The notes below the pieces were generated by a model, which was not told where the DNA came from, did not search any database, and was given only the letters and a program-made list of their open reading frames with translations. Shown piece by piece: positions 34,125 through 46,274 of a stretch of DNA of 47,662 bases. Position numbers and translations under genes: made by a program. Location of the stretch: contig CAIMPI010000048.1 in NCBI GenBank assembly GCA_903843305.1, forward strand, positions 1 to 47,662, read 5' to 3'. This DNA is from an uncultured Chlorobiaceae bacterium (GTDB lineage Bacteria; Bacteroidota; Chlorobiia; Chlorobiales; Chlorobiaceae). How positions within the stretch are numbered: the first letter of the stretch is position 1; each line of letters starts with the position of its first letter.

Positions 34125-36560
34125 CTACATAAGATTTTGTGGATCAACATCTATAGTAAAAATAACTCCTGCAGATCGAAATCGGGTGGTAATATCATCG
34201 CTCATGTTTTTGATGAATGGTGGTGAGAGTTTGCCGCTTATGAGTTTAACGAGCACGTGGTAGCGGTAACGATTTCTTATTTTGGCAATGCCTGCTGGCG
34301 CCGGGCCGAGGATGTGGCCACTTTCAGCCGGAAGGTGTCGGACCAGGGTCTCTTTGCAAAAGAGCGCTGCGGCTTCTGCCTGTTTTTCATCCACTGAAGT
34401 GCATTCAAATTTTATGAGTCGAGATGCAGGAGGGTAGAGCAGTTCTTTTCTTACAGCGCTCTCCTGTAGAAAAAACTTTTCGTAACTGCCTTTCAGGATA
34501 GCTGTGAAAACATCGCTCTCCCTGTTGTACACCTGCAAGTAGACCTCGCCTGGCTTTGAGGCACGCCCGGCTCGTCCGGCCACCTGAGTGAGCAAGGAAA
34601 ATGTTCGCTCAGATGCCCTGAAGTCGGGAATATTGAGCCCGATATCGGCCATGAGAACTCCGACAAGGGTGACACCCGGGAAATCGAGTCCTTTAGCTAC
34701 CATTTGCGTTCCGAGCAGGATTCTGGCTTTTTGCTCGTGAAACTCTTTGAGAATTCTCCCGTGAGATCCTTTGGTTGTTGTAGTGTCAACATCCATCCGC
34801 AGAATTTTTTCTTCGGGGAAGAGCGTCTGCAGCTCCTCTTCGATGCGTTCGGTACCGCTGCTTTTAAAAAAAAGTTCAGTTGATGAACATTTTCCACATG
34901 ATGCAGTGTAATGTTCCGTATGGCCACAGTAATGACAGCGAAGATGTTTTTGGGTGGCGTGGTAGACGAGAGGAATATTGCAGAACTTGCAGACAGGGAT
35001 ATGGCCGCAGGCAAGGCAGAAGATGCTTCCCGCAAATCCCCGTCTGTTTTGCAAAAGAATGACCTGCTCATTTTTTTCGAGTCGAAGGGCAATCTGGCGG
35101 TAGAGCAGCTCCGAAATTGATACAGAAGCCTTTGGATTATCTCTCATCCAGATCAGACTGATGATAGGCATGGTTGCTCCATCAATTCTTTCTGGTAGAT
35201 TGATAAGGGTATATTTGCCGATCCATGCATTGTGGTATGATTCGAATGATGGTGTTGCCGATCCGAGCACGCAGATTGCCTTGCTGAACATTGCTCTCAT
35301 CACGGCAGTATCACGGGCATGATACCGGGGATTTCGGTCTTGTTTATAGGCTCCGTCGTGTTCTTCATCAACAATGATTGCTCCGAGGTTTTCGAGAGGC
35401 GCAAAAATGGTTGAGCGGGCCCCAAGGGCAATTTTAGTTTTTCCGAGCCGGAGGCTGTGCCAGGCATCATATTTTTCCTGGTTGCTCATGGCGCTGTGGA
35501 GAATTGTTATTTCGTCATGAAAATGTTCGCGGAACCGGCCTGCTGTTTGCGGAGTCAGGGCAATTTCAGGCACCAGAATAATTGCGGTTTTTCCTGCAGC
35601 AATGACTGTTTTCAAAAATTCGATATAAACAAGGGTTTTACCGCTGCCGGTGACACCGTGCAGGAGAAAGGTACTGTAATCCTGCTTTTTAAAAGCGTAG
35701 CGTAGCTGGTCAAGCGCTTTATTCTGAAATGGCGTCAGATTTTTTTGCGTTTGCGGTTTTTCAGTAAAGCCGGTAGAGAAGTTGCTGGTAACCTCTCTCT
35801 GAACTTTTTCTGCAAACCCTTTTTTTACCAGTATGTTAAGAGTCTCTTTTGATACGCCAATGCTTTCTGGAAAAGCGTATTCAGGGTAAAGAGATGCCAG
35901 TAACGTCAGTGCTTCAAGCTGCTTTGGGGAGTTCTTGAGGCTTGTTTCTGCCTCTTCCGGCAATGAGGCGCTGAGAGAGTAAGCAGTTTTCTGTTTTGGT
36001 TTAGTAGACGAAAATTTTTTTGTCAGCAACAGATGTCCTCCCCTTTCGAGTTCAGAAAGAGTGCGGTAAAGCTGTTTTTTGCCAAGCCGTCGCTGAAGCT
36101 GGGCAATGCTCAGCCGTTTCTCCGTGGCCATGATTTTTAAAATTGAACGCCGGAGAGCGGTGTTGATGATTTTCGGGACTTCGGCGTTCAGTGCAAAGCC
36201 GGTCATTTCAACAACATCATGAACGGTTGTCCGAACTGCAGCCGGGAGGGAGCAGGTCAGGGTGTCGATTCTTCTGACAAGATAATAGTCAGCCATCCAC
36301 TCTGTCAGTTGCAGGAGGGTGTGGTTCAGAACCGGGCGACCACCGTAGAGTACGTCAGATATTTCTATGTTGCTGGAGCTCTCTTGGTCAGGTTTTGCCT
36401 TGAGACTCAGAATGTAGCCGATCGAAACAGTTCCATTCCCTTTAGTAAGAGAAAGCAGCACCATGCATCCTGCCTGAATATCATGTTTCAGAGTATCAGG
36501 TATGACGACGATAAATGGTTCTCCCCTGAAAAATTTTTCTGAAACGGTCAGTGCATACAT
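34125..36560 (-). CDS. priA: Primosomal replication-restart helicase PriA
   Basis: 811-residue PriA. N-terminal DNA 3'-end-binding domain (YALTVSEKFFRGEPFIVVIP) and a winged helix are followed by a DEAx helicase with Walker A HGVTGSGKTLVYIEFL, Walker B IIVDEEHDGAYK, SATPS and QNRRGFAG. Eight zinc cysteines lie between CLACGHIPVC and CGKCSS. GTQMVAKGLDFPGVTLVGV and QVAGRAGRASKPGEVYLQ are helicase motifs V and VI. It reloads the replisome at stalled forks. A core gene that forms the right border of the accessory island; a terminator separates it from adk upstream. Confidence 0.97.
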   Translation of the reverse strand: MYALTVSEKFFRGEPFIVVIPDTLKHDIQAGCMVLLSLTKGNGTVSIGYILSLKAKPDQESSSNIEISDVLYGGRPVLNHTLLQLTEWMADYYLVRRIDTLTCSLPAAVRTTVHDVVEMTGFALNAEVPKIINTALRRSILKIMATEKRLSIAQLQRRLGKKQLYRTLSELERGGHLLLTKKFSSTKPKQKTAYSLSASLPEEAETSLKNSPKQLEALTLLASLYPEYAFPESIGVSKETLNILVKKGFAEKVQREVTSNFSTGFTEKPQTQKNLTPFQNKALDQLRYAFKKQDYSTFLLHGVTGSGKTLVYIEFLKTVIAAGKTAIILVPEIALTPQTAGRFREHFHDEITILHSAMSNQEKYDAWHSLRLGKTKIALGARSTIFAPLENLGAIIVDEEHDGAYKQDRNPRYHARDTAVMRAMFSKAICVLGSATPSFESYHNAWIGKYTLINLPERIDGATMPIISLIWMRDNPKASVSISELLYRQIALRLEKNEQVILLQNRRGFAGSIFCLACGHIPVCKFCNIPLVYHATQKHLRCHYCGHTEHYTASCGKCSSTELFFKSSGTERIEEELQTLFPEEKILRMDVDTTTTKGSHGRILKEFHEQKARILLGTQMVAKGLDFPGVTLVGVLMADIGLNIPDFRASERTFSLLTQVAGRAGRASKPGEVYLQVYNRESDVFTAILKGSYEKFFLQESAVRKELLYPPASRLIKFECTSVDEKQAEAAALFCKETLVRHLPAESGHILGPAPAGIAKIRNRYRYHVLVKLISGKLSPPFIKNMSDDITTRFRSAGVIFTIDVDPQNLM

Positions 36561-36571
36561 TGTTGTAAATT

Positions 36572-36603
36572 AAAAAAGCCAGTCCCGGAGCACTGACTTT
36601 TTT
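36572..36603 (-). terminator. Terminator of the rlmN-adk operon
   Basis: On the minus strand, AAAAAAGTCAGT and ACTGGCTTTTTT form a 12-pair stem (one U-G) around an 8-base loop, ending in a U tract, 25 bp after the adk stop and before priA. Confidence 0.85.
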
Positions 36604-36627
36604 AATGGAAGAATTTATTATGGATTT

Positions 36628-38074
<1,447 letters not shown>

Positions 38075-38093
38075 AATTCAATTGAGACTTAGA

Positions 38094-39173
38094 TTATTTC
38101 GGTTCTGTATACCTGGTTGTTGCCAGTTGGCCGCAGGCGGCATTAATGGTCGTTCCGTAACTTTTTCTTAATGTGACATGCAGTCCTGCATTAACGAGGT
38201 ATTGCTGGAACAGCGCCTTGGTAGTACTGTAAACAGGACTGAAGTTTATATTAATGATTGAATTGTAATCAATCAAATTTATTTTGCATAAAAAGCTCCT
38301 TGAAAACCGTGCGAGCATCTTTGCGTCGTTCAGAGAGTCATTGATTCCTTTAAGGAGCATATAGACAATGGTAACCGGCATTCCTGTAGATGTCGTATAT
38401 TCAGCAAGCGATTTCCCCAGCTCTTTCAGGGGGTATTGCCGGGCAGCGAAAGGCATGAGTGATTCGCGTATCTGCTGATCTGCGGCATGAAGTGAAACGG
38501 CAAGTTTCGTTTTCATGCCTGATTTTGCGAGTCGTTGAATTTCAGGGATTACTCCAACTGTTGAAATGGTTATTTTTTTTTGCGAAAGGCAAAAGCTGTA
38601 ATTTCTTGTGCTTAAGGTTTGAATGGCTTCAATGACGTTGTCGGCATTCAGAAGAGGTTCCCCCATCCCCATAAAAACAATATTGGTGATGGTGTTTCCA
38701 GGTTTATTGGCGGAAACCATGTTGTTGAGCGCATATACTTGCTCTGTAATCTCTCCTGCACTGAGATTGCGCCTGAATCCCATTTGACCTGTAGCACAGA
38801 AATGGCATTGAAACGGGCAACCAACCTGAGTTGAGACACAGGCGGTCAGTCTTTCTTCTGAAGCAATGAGAACGCTCTCTACCATCTCATTATCGGGGAG
38901 TTTCAGCAGAATTTTTTTTGTTGGGTTATGGCACTCTTCTTCAGTACTCTCATGGTGATCAATGCATTGCAGACGATGGATTGAGAAGGTTTCCGAAAGC
39001 TTTTTGCGTAAGGCAAGGTTAAGGATTGTCATCTCTTCAAAGCTTTCTGCATGGTGGCTGAATAGCCACTGGTGGAGCTGGGTGGCCCTGAATGAGGGTT
39101 CACCCAACGAATTCATTGCTTGCTGAAGTTCTTTGAGAGACAGATTGATGATGTTTGGCAACAGTGCAGTCAT
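38094..39173 (-). CDS. rlmN: 23S rRNA (adenine2503-C2)-methyltransferase RlmN
   Basis: 359-residue radical-SAM methyltransferase. An N-terminal helical domain (LSLKELQQAMNSLGEPSFRA, TQLHQWLF) precedes VSTQVGCPFQCHFCATGQMG with the CxxxCxxC iron-sulfur cysteines. GMGEPLLN, ISTVGVIPEIQRLA, SLHAADQQIRESLMP and a C-terminal NAACGQLA follow, the last supplying the cysteine that carries the methyl group. It methylates A2503 of 23S rRNA and A37 of some tRNAs. ATG 39173 (MTALLPNI) is chosen because the 36 upstream codons are outside the family. First gene of the operon with adk. Confidence 0.96.
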   Translation of the reverse strand: MTALLPNIINLSLKELQQAMNSLGEPSFRATQLHQWLFSHHAESFEEMTILNLALRKKLSETFSIHRLQCIDHHESTEEECHNPTKKILLKLPDNEMVESVLIASEERLTACVSTQVGCPFQCHFCATGQMGFRRNLSAGEITEQVYALNNMVSANKPGNTITNIVFMGMGEPLLNADNVIEAIQTLSTRNYSFCLSQKKITISTVGVIPEIQRLAKSGMKTKLAVSLHAADQQIRESLMPFAARQYPLKELGKSLAEYTTSTGMPVTIVYMLLKGINDSLNDAKMLARFSRSFLCKINLIDYNSIININFSPVYSTTKALFQQYLVNAGLHVTLRKSYGTTINAACGQLATTRYTEPK

Positions 39174-39284
39174 TAAAGAAGAGCCCGGTTCGTGAAAAAA
39201 AGCAGTATACCATTGAAAGTTATATAAAACGGGGAAAAAAGCATAGATTACATTTTTTGATTTCGTTAAAGTTATCACCAACTA

Positions 39285-40343
39285 ATGATAGTTCCAGAGT
39301 ATGGTCGGACGCTTAAATCCGAGGAATGGTCTCCGATCATCGATGTGCTGCTTACGGGCCAGCATTTTGTTCTTACAACCCATGAAAATTCTGATGGTGA
39401 CGGTCTTGGGAGTGAGGTTGCCCTTGCAATAGTGCTCAAGGCACTCGGTAAGGAGGTATCAATTGTCAATCCGACTGAAGTTCCTCCAAATTACCAGTTT
39501 CTTAAGCAATTGTATCCCATGGTTCTTTTCGACAACAAAAGTGAGGAGGCTATCCAGGAACTCTCGCTTTGCGATGTTGTCGTGCTGCTTGATGCAAATT
39601 TGCGGGACAGAATGGGCTCGCTGTGGCCACATGTAAGTTTTTCAAGAGAGCTTGGTAATCTGAAACTTGTCTGTGTTGATCACCATCTTGAACCTGATGA
39701 TTTTACGGATGTTATGATATGCGAAAACTATGCCTCGTCGACTGGTGAGCTTGTTTATGCCCTTATCTACGCACTTCAGGATAGGACAGGTCGGGAACTT
39801 TTTACCACGGAAGTTGCAGAAGCGCTTTATGTTGCTGTCATGACGGATACCGGATCGTTCAGGTTTCCCAAAACAACACCCTATGTCTACCAGCTTGCCG
39901 GGGATCTTGTGAGCAAGGGAGCTGATGCAGCAAAGATTTACGATATGATTTATAACTCACTGACACCCCAGGCACTCAAACTTCTCGGGGCGGCCTTGAG
40001 TGCGATAACCATTCTTGATAACGGCAATATTTCATGGCTTTTCATATCACAGGATATGCTCAAGTCTACTGGTAGCAAACTGTTTGATACCGATCTTATC
40101 ATCCGTTATCTTTTAAGTGTTCCTTCGGTACGGATTGCTGTTCTGATGGTTGAGATGCAGGATGGCAGAACCAAGGCTAGTTTCAGGTCGCGCGGAAATA
40201 TTTTCGTGAACCAATTAGCCAAAAAATACGGTGGTGGTGGCCACATGAATGCTGCTGGGTGCCTTTTTCAGTTTTCTTCCGACAAAGCGCAAAAGGTATT
40301 GCTGGAAGACCTGAGGCAGTTTTTGAAAAATAACCAGGAGTAA
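39285..40343 (+). CDS. nrnA: DHH-family NrnA-like phosphoesterase
   Basis: 352-residue NrnA/oligoribonuclease-type DHH protein. It has [17 protein letters not shown] (DHH motif I with the DxD), [12 protein letters not shown], the DHH box [11 protein letters not shown], the [11 protein letters not shown] motif and a DHHA1 domain ending [14 protein letters not shown]. Such enzymes degrade nano-RNA and 3'-phosphoadenosine 5'-phosphate with manganese. Its start (ATG 39285) is 111 bp from the divergent rlmN start. Probably first of a five-gene run (nrnA-pepA-lipase-lipoprotein-ugd). Confidence 0.93.
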   Translation: MIVPEYGRTLKSEEWSPIIDVLLTGQHFVLTTHENSDGDGLGSEVALAIVLKALGKEVSIVNPTEVPPNYQFLKQLYPMVLFDNKSEEAIQELSLCDVVVLLDANLRDRMGSLWPHVSFSRELGNLKLVCVDHHLEPDDFTDVMICENYASSTGELVYALIYALQDRTGRELFTTEVAEALYVAVMTDTGSFRFPKTTPYVYQLAGDLVSKGADAAKIYDMIYNSLTPQALKLLGAALSAITILDNGNISWLFISQDMLKSTGSKLFDTDLIIRYLLSVPSVRIAVLMVEMQDGRTKASFRSRGNIFVNQLAKKYGGGGHMNAAGCLFQFSSDKAQKVLLEDLRQFLKNNQE

Positions 40344-40390
40344 ATGGAGTAAATATCAATCCATTAACATTGACCTATTGGAGCCATGAC

Positions 40391-41905
40391 ATGAAAGTAA
40401 TTGTAACCAAAAGTGATCTTCAAAGTGTTGCTGCCGATCTTCTTGTACTGCCGTTCAGTAGCGTTGAACTGAAAAAAGAGGCAGGAAAGGCACTTGCGGC
40501 TATCGGGTTTGATGTGAAGGTACTGAAAGATTTCAAGGCTGAGGCTGGTGAGCTTGTTGTGTTGTATGGTGGCAAGGTGGAGTATTCTTCAGTAAGGATT
40601 GCACTGCTGGGAATTGGAGAGGGAAAAACGATTGATGATTGGCGAAAGGCCGCAGTTTCTTTTGCGTCTAAAGCTGTGGATTTGAAAACCGAAAAAGTTG
40701 CTGTTGATTGTTCTGGCCTTGCAGTGCTTGCTGCTGCCACAGGGCAAGCTGTTGCAACGCTTGTTGCCGCTTTTGTAGAGGGTTGTTTTTCTGGTTCATA
40801 CCGGTTTGATCGTCTGAAAAGTGGCAAGCTGGATAAAAAGAAGAACTCTGGCGAGAAGTCAAGAGAGCTTGCGGAACTGTTTTTAAGGGTAGATTCCAGT
40901 GTTTTTGATGAGGCGGAAAAAGGAGCTGCCTACGGAAAAATTATTGGTTCATGCCAGAAGATGGCCAAGGATATGGTTAATCTTCCAGGAAATCATCTCC
41001 ATGCTGGAGATATTGCAAAAGCTGCGGTTGATTCCGGCAAAAAATATGGTTATGATGTAACGGTTTTTCATAAAAAAGAAATAGAGACTCTTGGCATGGG
41101 CGGTCTGCTTGCAGTGAACAAAGGCAGCCATCATCCTCCTACCTTTACTGTCCTTGACTATAAGCCAAAAGGAAAAGCAAGGGCTGTTATTGCGCTTGTT
41201 GGTAAAGGGGTTACCTTTGATTCCGGTGGGATTTCGCTTAAGCCTTCCGAAAATATGGCTGAAATGAAGTCAGATATGTCTGGTGCTGCCAGCGTGTTGG
41301 GAACCGTTGAAGCGGCTGCCCGTCTTGGGTTGCCTGTACATGTTATCGGGCTGATTCCGGCTACAGACAATATGCCGGGTAGTACTGCCCAGCAGCCAGG
41401 TGATGTTATTACCACTTATTCGGGAATTACGGTTGAGGTTGGCAATACAGATGCAGAGGGTCGTCTGATTCTGGCTGATGCCTTGAGCTATGCAAAAGAG
41501 AAGTACAATCCGGAAGTGATTGTTGATATTGCCACATTGACTGGTGCGTGCATTGTTTCATTGGGTTACGCTGTTGCCGGTCTTTTCAGCAACAGTGATA
41601 AGCTGGCCGACAATATTTTTCAGGCTGGCCAGCAATCAGGCGAAAAGGTTTGGCGAATGCCTCTTTGGGATCTCTATGATGAACAGATAAAGTCTGATGT
41701 TGCGGATGTCAACAATACCGGAGGCCGAGGCGCCGGTTCGGTTACTGCAGCCAAATTTCTTGAAAAATTCATTGATGGGCATAAAAACTGGGCTCATATT
41801 GATATAGCCGGGCCCTCATTTGCATCGAAAAGTTCAGGTAAGGTGAATGGAGGAACAGGTTTCGGTGTCAGCCTGCTTGTTGAATGGCTTAAAAACTACT
41901 CTTGA
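40391..41905 (+). CDS. pepA: Leucyl aminopeptidase (M17 family)
   Basis: 504-residue M17 aminopeptidase. N-terminal macro-like domain (about residues 1-165) is followed by the catalytic domain with [17 protein letters not shown] (metal-binding Lys and Asp), [11 protein letters not shown], the family signature [14 protein letters not shown], and [15 protein letters not shown]. The end [10 protein letters not shown] is typical. It removes N-terminal residues from peptides using two metal ions; a hexamer is expected. ATG 40391 is preceded by GGAGCC and preferred over a TTG at 40370. Confidence 0.97.
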   Translation: MKVIVTKSDLQSVAADLLVLPFSSVELKKEAGKALAAIGFDVKVLKDFKAEAGELVVLYGGKVEYSSVRIALLGIGEGKTIDDWRKAAVSFASKAVDLKTEKVAVDCSGLAVLAAATGQAVATLVAAFVEGCFSGSYRFDRLKSGKLDKKKNSGEKSRELAELFLRVDSSVFDEAEKGAAYGKIIGSCQKMAKDMVNLPGNHLHAGDIAKAAVDSGKKYGYDVTVFHKKEIETLGMGGLLAVNKGSHHPPTFTVLDYKPKGKARAVIALVGKGVTFDSGGISLKPSENMAEMKSDMSGAASVLGTVEAAARLGLPVHVIGLIPATDNMPGSTAQQPGDVITTYSGITVEVGNTDAEGRLILADALSYAKEKYNPEVIVDIATLTGACIVSLGYAVAGLFSNSDKLADNIFQAGQQSGEKVWRMPLWDLYDEQIKSDVADVNNTGGRGAGSVTAAKFLEKFIDGHKNWAHIDIAGPSFASKSSGKVNGGTGFGVSLLVEWLKNYS

Positions 41906-41947
41906 TAAAGGATGTTGCAAGAAGTACATCGATAAATCTGAACCATC

Positions 41948-42652
41948 ATGATTGCTGTGCCACAAAATCCTGTAGTGATAATTCCCGGTGTGCTGTTCTG
42001 GGACACTCTGTACGATACAATGAAAGAAGCGCTTGCACGCTACATTCCTCAAGAGAGAGTCGCTATTGCGCCAGTATCTCTTTTTGACTGGATAGGTTTT
42101 CCGCCATCACCGGAAAGATCCACAAACAGGGTTATGAAAGTACTTGATCGCGCAATCAGGAAGATGGAACAGAAATTTCCCGATGAACCGATAACGCTTG
42201 TGGCTCATAGCGGAGGTGGTACTGTAGCAATGGTTTATCTGCTTGAAAAACCATTTCAGGGAGATGTTTACCATCACGGCAGAAGCGTAGGAAAGCTGAT
42301 TACTCTCGGTACCCCTTTTCATACCCATGAACATTATGCAAAGATAAAGACAGATTTTATTGTCCGTCATTTGCAAGCCGATTTTTTTTTGCGTTGTCAT
42401 GTTGTTTCTGTCGTCAGCGATAAGTATTATGGCAACCCTTGCGGGAGTTTTGTCGAAAAAATGTGTTTTCAATTTTATAAAAGTGTTCTTGAAGATGGTA
42501 AAGTGAGTGGTGACGGGATTGTGCCTGCAAAAAGTTGTTTTCTTGAGGGTGCTGAAAATGTTACTATTCAGGATGCAGAGCATCTTCCAACACCACATAC
42601 CCGATGGTATGGTACTAAAGAGGGGGTTAATCAATGGATTCAATGCCTTTAA
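41948..42652 (+). CDS. Alpha/beta-hydrolase, putative lipase/esterase
   Basis: 234-residue alpha/beta-hydrolase. [12 protein letters not shown] is the oxyanion strand. The nucleophile elbow is LVAHSGGG with Ser88 (the usual GxSxG has Ala in the first position). [13 protein letters not shown] follows, and the likely Asp and His are in SGDGIVP and [10 protein letters not shown]. The triad is therefore complete. It resembles triacylglycerol-lipase-like or PGAP1-like cytosolic esterases. No signal peptide. It ends in an overlap with the lipoprotein gene, so both are co-translated. Confidence 0.85.
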   Translation: MIAVPQNPVVIIPGVLFWDTLYDTMKEALARYIPQERVAIAPVSLFDWIGFPPSPERSTNRVMKVLDRAIRKMEQKFPDEPITLVAHSGGGTVAMVYLLEKPFQGDVYHHGRSVGKLITLGTPFHTHEHYAKIKTDFIVRHLQADFFLRCHVVSVVSDKYYGNPCGSFVEKMCFQFYKSVLEDGKVSGDGIVPAKSCFLEGAENVTIQDAEHLPTPHTRWYGTKEGVNQWIQCL

Positions 42653-43485
42653 GGGATAGTCGTTTCAGGGTTGTCGGGGTTGTTTTTGTGGCGTTCCTTC
42701 TGCTTCTCTCGTCTTGCAGTCCAGAGAAGCAAAAACCTGATCCCCAGCAGGAACATATTGAATCGATGATGGCTATTCTTGCCCAGATACAGAAAAATCT
42801 TGGCCGAATTCAGCAGAAAGAGTCGGTCGTGGAACGTCTTTCTTCCGGGATTGAGAGGAATGAGAGTCAGAATGTTGAGCAGATTGGTAAGGATATTGCA
42901 GCAAGCATCCGTTTTATTGATTCCACCCTTGTTGCAAGTAAAAATCTTGTCCGGAAGCTTGAATCAGAGAACAGGTCGTCATCGTATCGTGTTGAATCTC
43001 TTGACCGGCTTGTGTCGGAGCTGCATATCGCCATTAATACCAAAGACGGTGAGGTGAACACCCTCAAGGGGCATGTTCAGAATCTTAATAAGCAACTTTC
43101 TTCTCTTCTGGCAACCGTGGATGTACTGGACGAGTATGTTCAGGATCAGGAAGTGCAAATCTATACAGCTTATTATATTTCCGGCACCTTCAATGAACTT
43201 GTTGCCAAAGGTGTTCTTGTACGCATCAATCCGCTTGAAAAGCTTTTTGGAAGCGATTACCGTCTCGCATCCGATTTTAATATCAATCTTTTCAAAAAAG
43301 TTGATATTACTGAAACAAGGGATCTGTTTTTTGATAAGCCGCTGAAGAACCTGAAAATTATAACACCACATACTATAGGTTCTTACGAACTTGTTGGGGG
43401 GAAAACTTCATCATTGCTCCTTATCCGCGATGAAAGTGCGTTCTGGCAAAAATCCCGCTGTCTGGTGATTGTTACGGAGGAGTAA
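42643..43485 (+). CDS. Lipoprotein with coiled-coil domain
   Basis: 280-residue exported lipoprotein. Hydrophobic segment ([13 protein letters not shown]) precedes the lipobox LSSC with Cys25 as acylation site. A coiled coil spans about 35-160 ([20 protein letters not shown] and [20 protein letters not shown]). A C-terminal beta domain with [15 protein letters not shown] closes the chain. It should sit in the inner or outer membrane, facing the periplasm. Starts at 42643 (ATG within the previous gene's end); an earlier ATG at 42634 is possible. Function unknown. Confidence 0.8.
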   Translation: MPLRDSRFRVVGVVFVAFLLLLSSCSPEKQKPDPQQEHIESMMAILAQIQKNLGRIQQKESVVERLSSGIERNESQNVEQIGKDIAASIRFIDSTLVASKNLVRKLESENRSSSYRVESLDRLVSELHIAINTKDGEVNTLKGHVQNLNKQLSSLLATVDVLDEYVQDQEVQIYTAYYISGTFNELVAKGVLVRINPLEKLFGSDYRLASDFNINLFKKVDITETRDLFFDKPLKNLKIITPHTIGSYELVGGKTSSLLLIRDESAFWQKSRCLVIVTEE

Positions 43486-43499
43486 AACAATGTTTAATC

Positions 43500-44837
43500 A
43501 TGAAAATAACCATATTTGGATCAGGTTATGTTGGGCTGGTTACGGGTGCCTGTTTTGCTGAAGTAGGTAATGATGTTCTTTGTGTCGATATTGACCGGAA
43601 GAAGATAGAAAGTCTCAAAGAGGGAAAAATACCTATCTATGAGCCTGGTCTTGATGAAATCGTTGCGGATAACATCAAAGAAGGGCGTTTGAAATTCACC
43701 ACAAATATTCGCGAAGGCGTTGAATTTGGGCTATACCAGATTATTGCTGTTGGCACTCCTCCTGATGAAGATGGTTCGGCTGATTTGCGTCATGTCCTGA
43801 GCGTCGCCGAAAGTATTGGCACGTTGATGCAGGAGTACAGAATTGTCATCAATAAATCGACAGTACCGGTTGGTACTGCTGATCTAGTGAGGGGAAAAAT
43901 AAGCTCTGTGCTTACTGAAAGAAAGTTCAACATTGATTTTGATGTTGTTTCAAACCCCGAATTCCTCAAGGAGGGTGATGCGGTTAACGACTTCATGAAA
44001 CCCGAACGAATCATTGTTGGTGTTGATAATCCACGAACCAGAGAGTTACTGCGTTTTCTCTATTCACCCTTCAATCGCAGTCATGAGCGTTTTATCTCTA
44101 TGGATATTCGCTCTGCAGAACTGACCAAGTATGCCGCTAACGCTATGCTGGCGACTAAAATCAGTTTCATGAACGAGATAGCCAATATTGCAGAATGTGT
44201 TGGAGCCGATGTCGAAGCTGTAAGAAGGGGAATTGGGTCTGATTCAAGGATTGGATTTTCCTTTATTTACCCAGGCATTGGTTATGGGGGATCCTGTTTT
44301 CCCAAAGATGTGCAGGCACTCGAAAGAACAGCTCACAAGCATGGTTATCATTCACGAATTCTTCAGGCTGTCGATGCAGTCAATCATGACCAAAAAAGCT
44401 CTATCGTCAGAAAAATAAAAAAGCATTACGGTGAGGATCTCAATGGTCAAGTTTTTGCGATATGGGGGCTCGCTTTCAAGCCAAATACTGACGATATGCG
44501 AGAAGCTCCGAGCCGTCGGGTTATTGAAGAGCTTTTGGAAGAAGGCGCAAAGGTTAGAGTCTATGACCCGGTTGCCATGAATGAAGTCAGAAGGATATAT
44601 GGTGAGTGTGATGGCATTTTTTACGCATTGAATCCGGAAGATGCGGTGAAAGGTTCCAATGCTCTTGTTGTTTTGACCGAGTGGCTTGTTTTCCGAAGTC
44701 CGGATTTCGATATGATTAAAAGAGATCTCAGCCATCCGGTCGTTTTTGACGGCAGAAATATTTATAGCCCAGAATTTATGGAGCAGTCAGGATTTATCTA
44801 TTATTCAATAGGTCGCCCACCCCGAGGAGTTCAATAA
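43500..44837 (+). CDS. ugd: UDP-glucose 6-dehydrogenase
   Basis: 445-residue UDP-sugar dehydrogenase. N-terminal Rossmann [18 protein letters not shown] (NAD), [14 protein letters not shown]-type strand at [27 protein letters not shown], and the catalytic loop [12 protein letters not shown] with Cys266. The C-terminal domain has [20 protein letters not shown] and ends VFDGRNIY. It oxidises UDP-glucose to UDP-glucuronate for polysaccharides. It follows the lipoprotein gene by 14 bp; a cell-surface link between the two is possible. Confidence 0.97.
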   Translation: MKITIFGSGYVGLVTGACFAEVGNDVLCVDIDRKKIESLKEGKIPIYEPGLDEIVADNIKEGRLKFTTNIREGVEFGLYQIIAVGTPPDEDGSADLRHVLSVAESIGTLMQEYRIVINKSTVPVGTADLVRGKISSVLTERKFNIDFDVVSNPEFLKEGDAVNDFMKPERIIVGVDNPRTRELLRFLYSPFNRSHERFISMDIRSAELTKYAANAMLATKISFMNEIANIAECVGADVEAVRRGIGSDSRIGFSFIYPGIGYGGSCFPKDVQALERTAHKHGYHSRILQAVDAVNHDQKSSIVRKIKKHYGEDLNGQVFAIWGLAFKPNTDDMREAPSRRVIEELLEEGAKVRVYDPVAMNEVRRIYGECDGIFYALNPEDAVKGSNALVVLTEWLVFRSPDFDMIKRDLSHPVVFDGRNIYSPEFMEQSGFIYYSIGRPPRGVQ

Positions 44838-44838
44838 C

Positions 44839-45654
44839 TTATTTCCAAAGCCTGTAAAAGTGTTGCAGCGGGCCGTTTCCATTTCCGAGACGGTAGTCAG
44901 TTCCAGCCTGCAGTGTTTCATCAATGTAGTTTTTAGCCTTTTTTACAGCATTTTCAGTAGTTTCCCCTTTCGCCATGAATGCCGCAATTGCGGATGAAAG
45001 CGTGCAGCCAGTCCCATGGCTGTTGTTGGTAATGATTTTTTTTGAACTGAACCAGAAAAAGCGATTATCATAAAAAAGACAGTCACGACACTCATTGCTT
45101 TCACCATGCCCCCCTTTCACAAGGATTGAGGCCGCTCCGGTTTTATGGAGATGAAGAGACGCATCCTCTATGGCTTGAGGCGTTTCCAGTTTTTTTTTCC
45201 TGCCGGTGAGGAGAGCTGTTTCAGGAAGGTTCGGTGTAATCAGAGTGGCAAGAGGGAAAAGCTCTTTCATCATGAGGAGAATAGCCTCTGGAGAATAAAA
45301 AGTGGTACCTCCAGAAGAGCCTAAAACGGGATCCAGAATAATTGGAGGATTCCCTTTCAACTCCATCAGTAACGCTGCCACAGCTTTGATAATGGCAGCA
45401 TTTCCAAGCATACCAATTTTTACCGCATCGATTGATATGTCGGCGGTAATGGCTCTGAACTGGGCGCTGACGATTGTTTCAGCAAGAGGGTATATCGCAC
45501 TGACTCCCAAGGTGTTTTGGGCAGTTAGCGCTGTTATGACCGATAATCCGTAACATTCGAGGGCAGCAAATGTTTTGATATCTGCCTGGATACCAGCTCC
45601 TCCGCTACTGTCTGATCCGGCAATGGTGAGCACGGTCGTGTAGGCTTTTTTCAT
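44839..45654 (-). CDS. thiD: Hydroxymethylpyrimidine/phosphomethylpyrimidine kinase
   Basis: 271-residue ThiD. TIAGSDSSGGAGIQADIKTF is the substrate-binding opening, then YGLSVITALTAQNTLGV, DPVLGSSGG, TLITPNLPETALLTG and the anion hole NNSHGTGCTLSSAIAA with its catalytic Cys. It phosphorylates HMP and HMP-P for thiamine synthesis. It overlaps thiE by 4 bp (45651-45654) and is last of the operon, converging with ugd one base apart. Confidence 0.97.
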   Translation of the reverse strand: MKKAYTTVLTIAGSDSSGGAGIQADIKTFAALECYGLSVITALTAQNTLGVSAIYPLAETIVSAQFRAITADISIDAVKIGMLGNAAIIKAVAALLMELKGNPPIILDPVLGSSGGTTFYSPEAILLMMKELFPLATLITPNLPETALLTGRKKKLETPQAIEDASLHLHKTGAASILVKGGHGESNECRDCLFYDNRFFWFSSKKIITNNSHGTGCTLSSAIAAFMAKGETTENAVKKAKNYIDETLQAGTDYRLGNGNGPLQHFYRLWK

Positions 45655-46274
45655 GAATATTTCCTTTTTATGGCGGAAACGAGTTCGCGTGCAGCCATTA
45701 AGGGCTCATCTGTTCTGCTTACTGCAGAGATAACCGCTACACCGGCTGCTCCGCAAGAGATGAGCGATGCTGCATTTTCAATGTTAATACCGCCAATTGC
45801 AATAATTGGCAGCGAGAGAAGGGCAGCCGTATTCTGCAAGGTTTCGGGGCCAAGCGGCGGAAATCCTTTTTCTTTTGAATAAGTCGGATAGATATGACCG
45901 AATCCGATATAGTCAGCTCCATCCTTTTCTGCCTGCAGTGCTTCCTCAAGAGAAGAGGCAGAAACCCCTATAATGCGTTTTTTCCCAAGCAACTTCCGTG
46001 CAATATCGGCTGGCATGTCCTTTTGTCCGAGGTGCACGCCGTCTGCTCCGCTCGCCATGGCAATGTCCACGCGGTCGTTGATAATGCAGAGTCCCCGGTA
46101 TTTCTGGCAAAGTTTGCTGATTTCAACAGCCCATGAAAAAAGCTGGCTGCCAGATGCACTTTTATGTCTGAGCTGAATTATTGCAGCTCCTCCTTTAAGA
46201 GCCAGTTCCGCAATGGTAACAGGGCAAAACGCGTCATCGGTTATGACGCAGAGAAAAGGAGAGGGGGGAATCAT
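45651..46274 (-). CDS. thiE: Thiamine-phosphate synthase
   Basis: 207-residue TIM-barrel ThiE. AAIIQLRHKSASGSQ provides HMP-PP contacts, IINDRVDIAMASGADGVHLGQKDMP binds the diphosphate and metal, then GVSASSLEEALQAEKDGADYIGFGHIYPTYSKEKGFPPLG and IAIGGINIENA. It joins HMP-PP and the thiazole phosphate. All usual motifs are present. It overlaps thiD and the second ThiE-like gene by 4 bp each, so the three are tightly coupled. Confidence 0.95.
   Translation of the reverse strand: MIPPSPFLCVITDDAFCPVTIAELALKGGAAIIQLRHKSASGSQLFSWAVEISKLCQKYRGLCIINDRVDIAMASGADGVHLGQKDMPADIARKLLGKKRIIGVSASSLEEALQAEKDGADYIGFGHIYPTYSKEKGFPPLGPETLQNTAALLSLPIIAIGGINIENAASLISCGAAGVAVISAVSRTDEPLMAARELVSAIKRKYS

Noticed and set aside
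33342-34226. Long plus-strand frame opposite jetA and the end of priA
   Set aside because: It is the shadow of G+C-rich jetA; its protein has biased composition and no domain, while the minus strand encodes full DUF3375.
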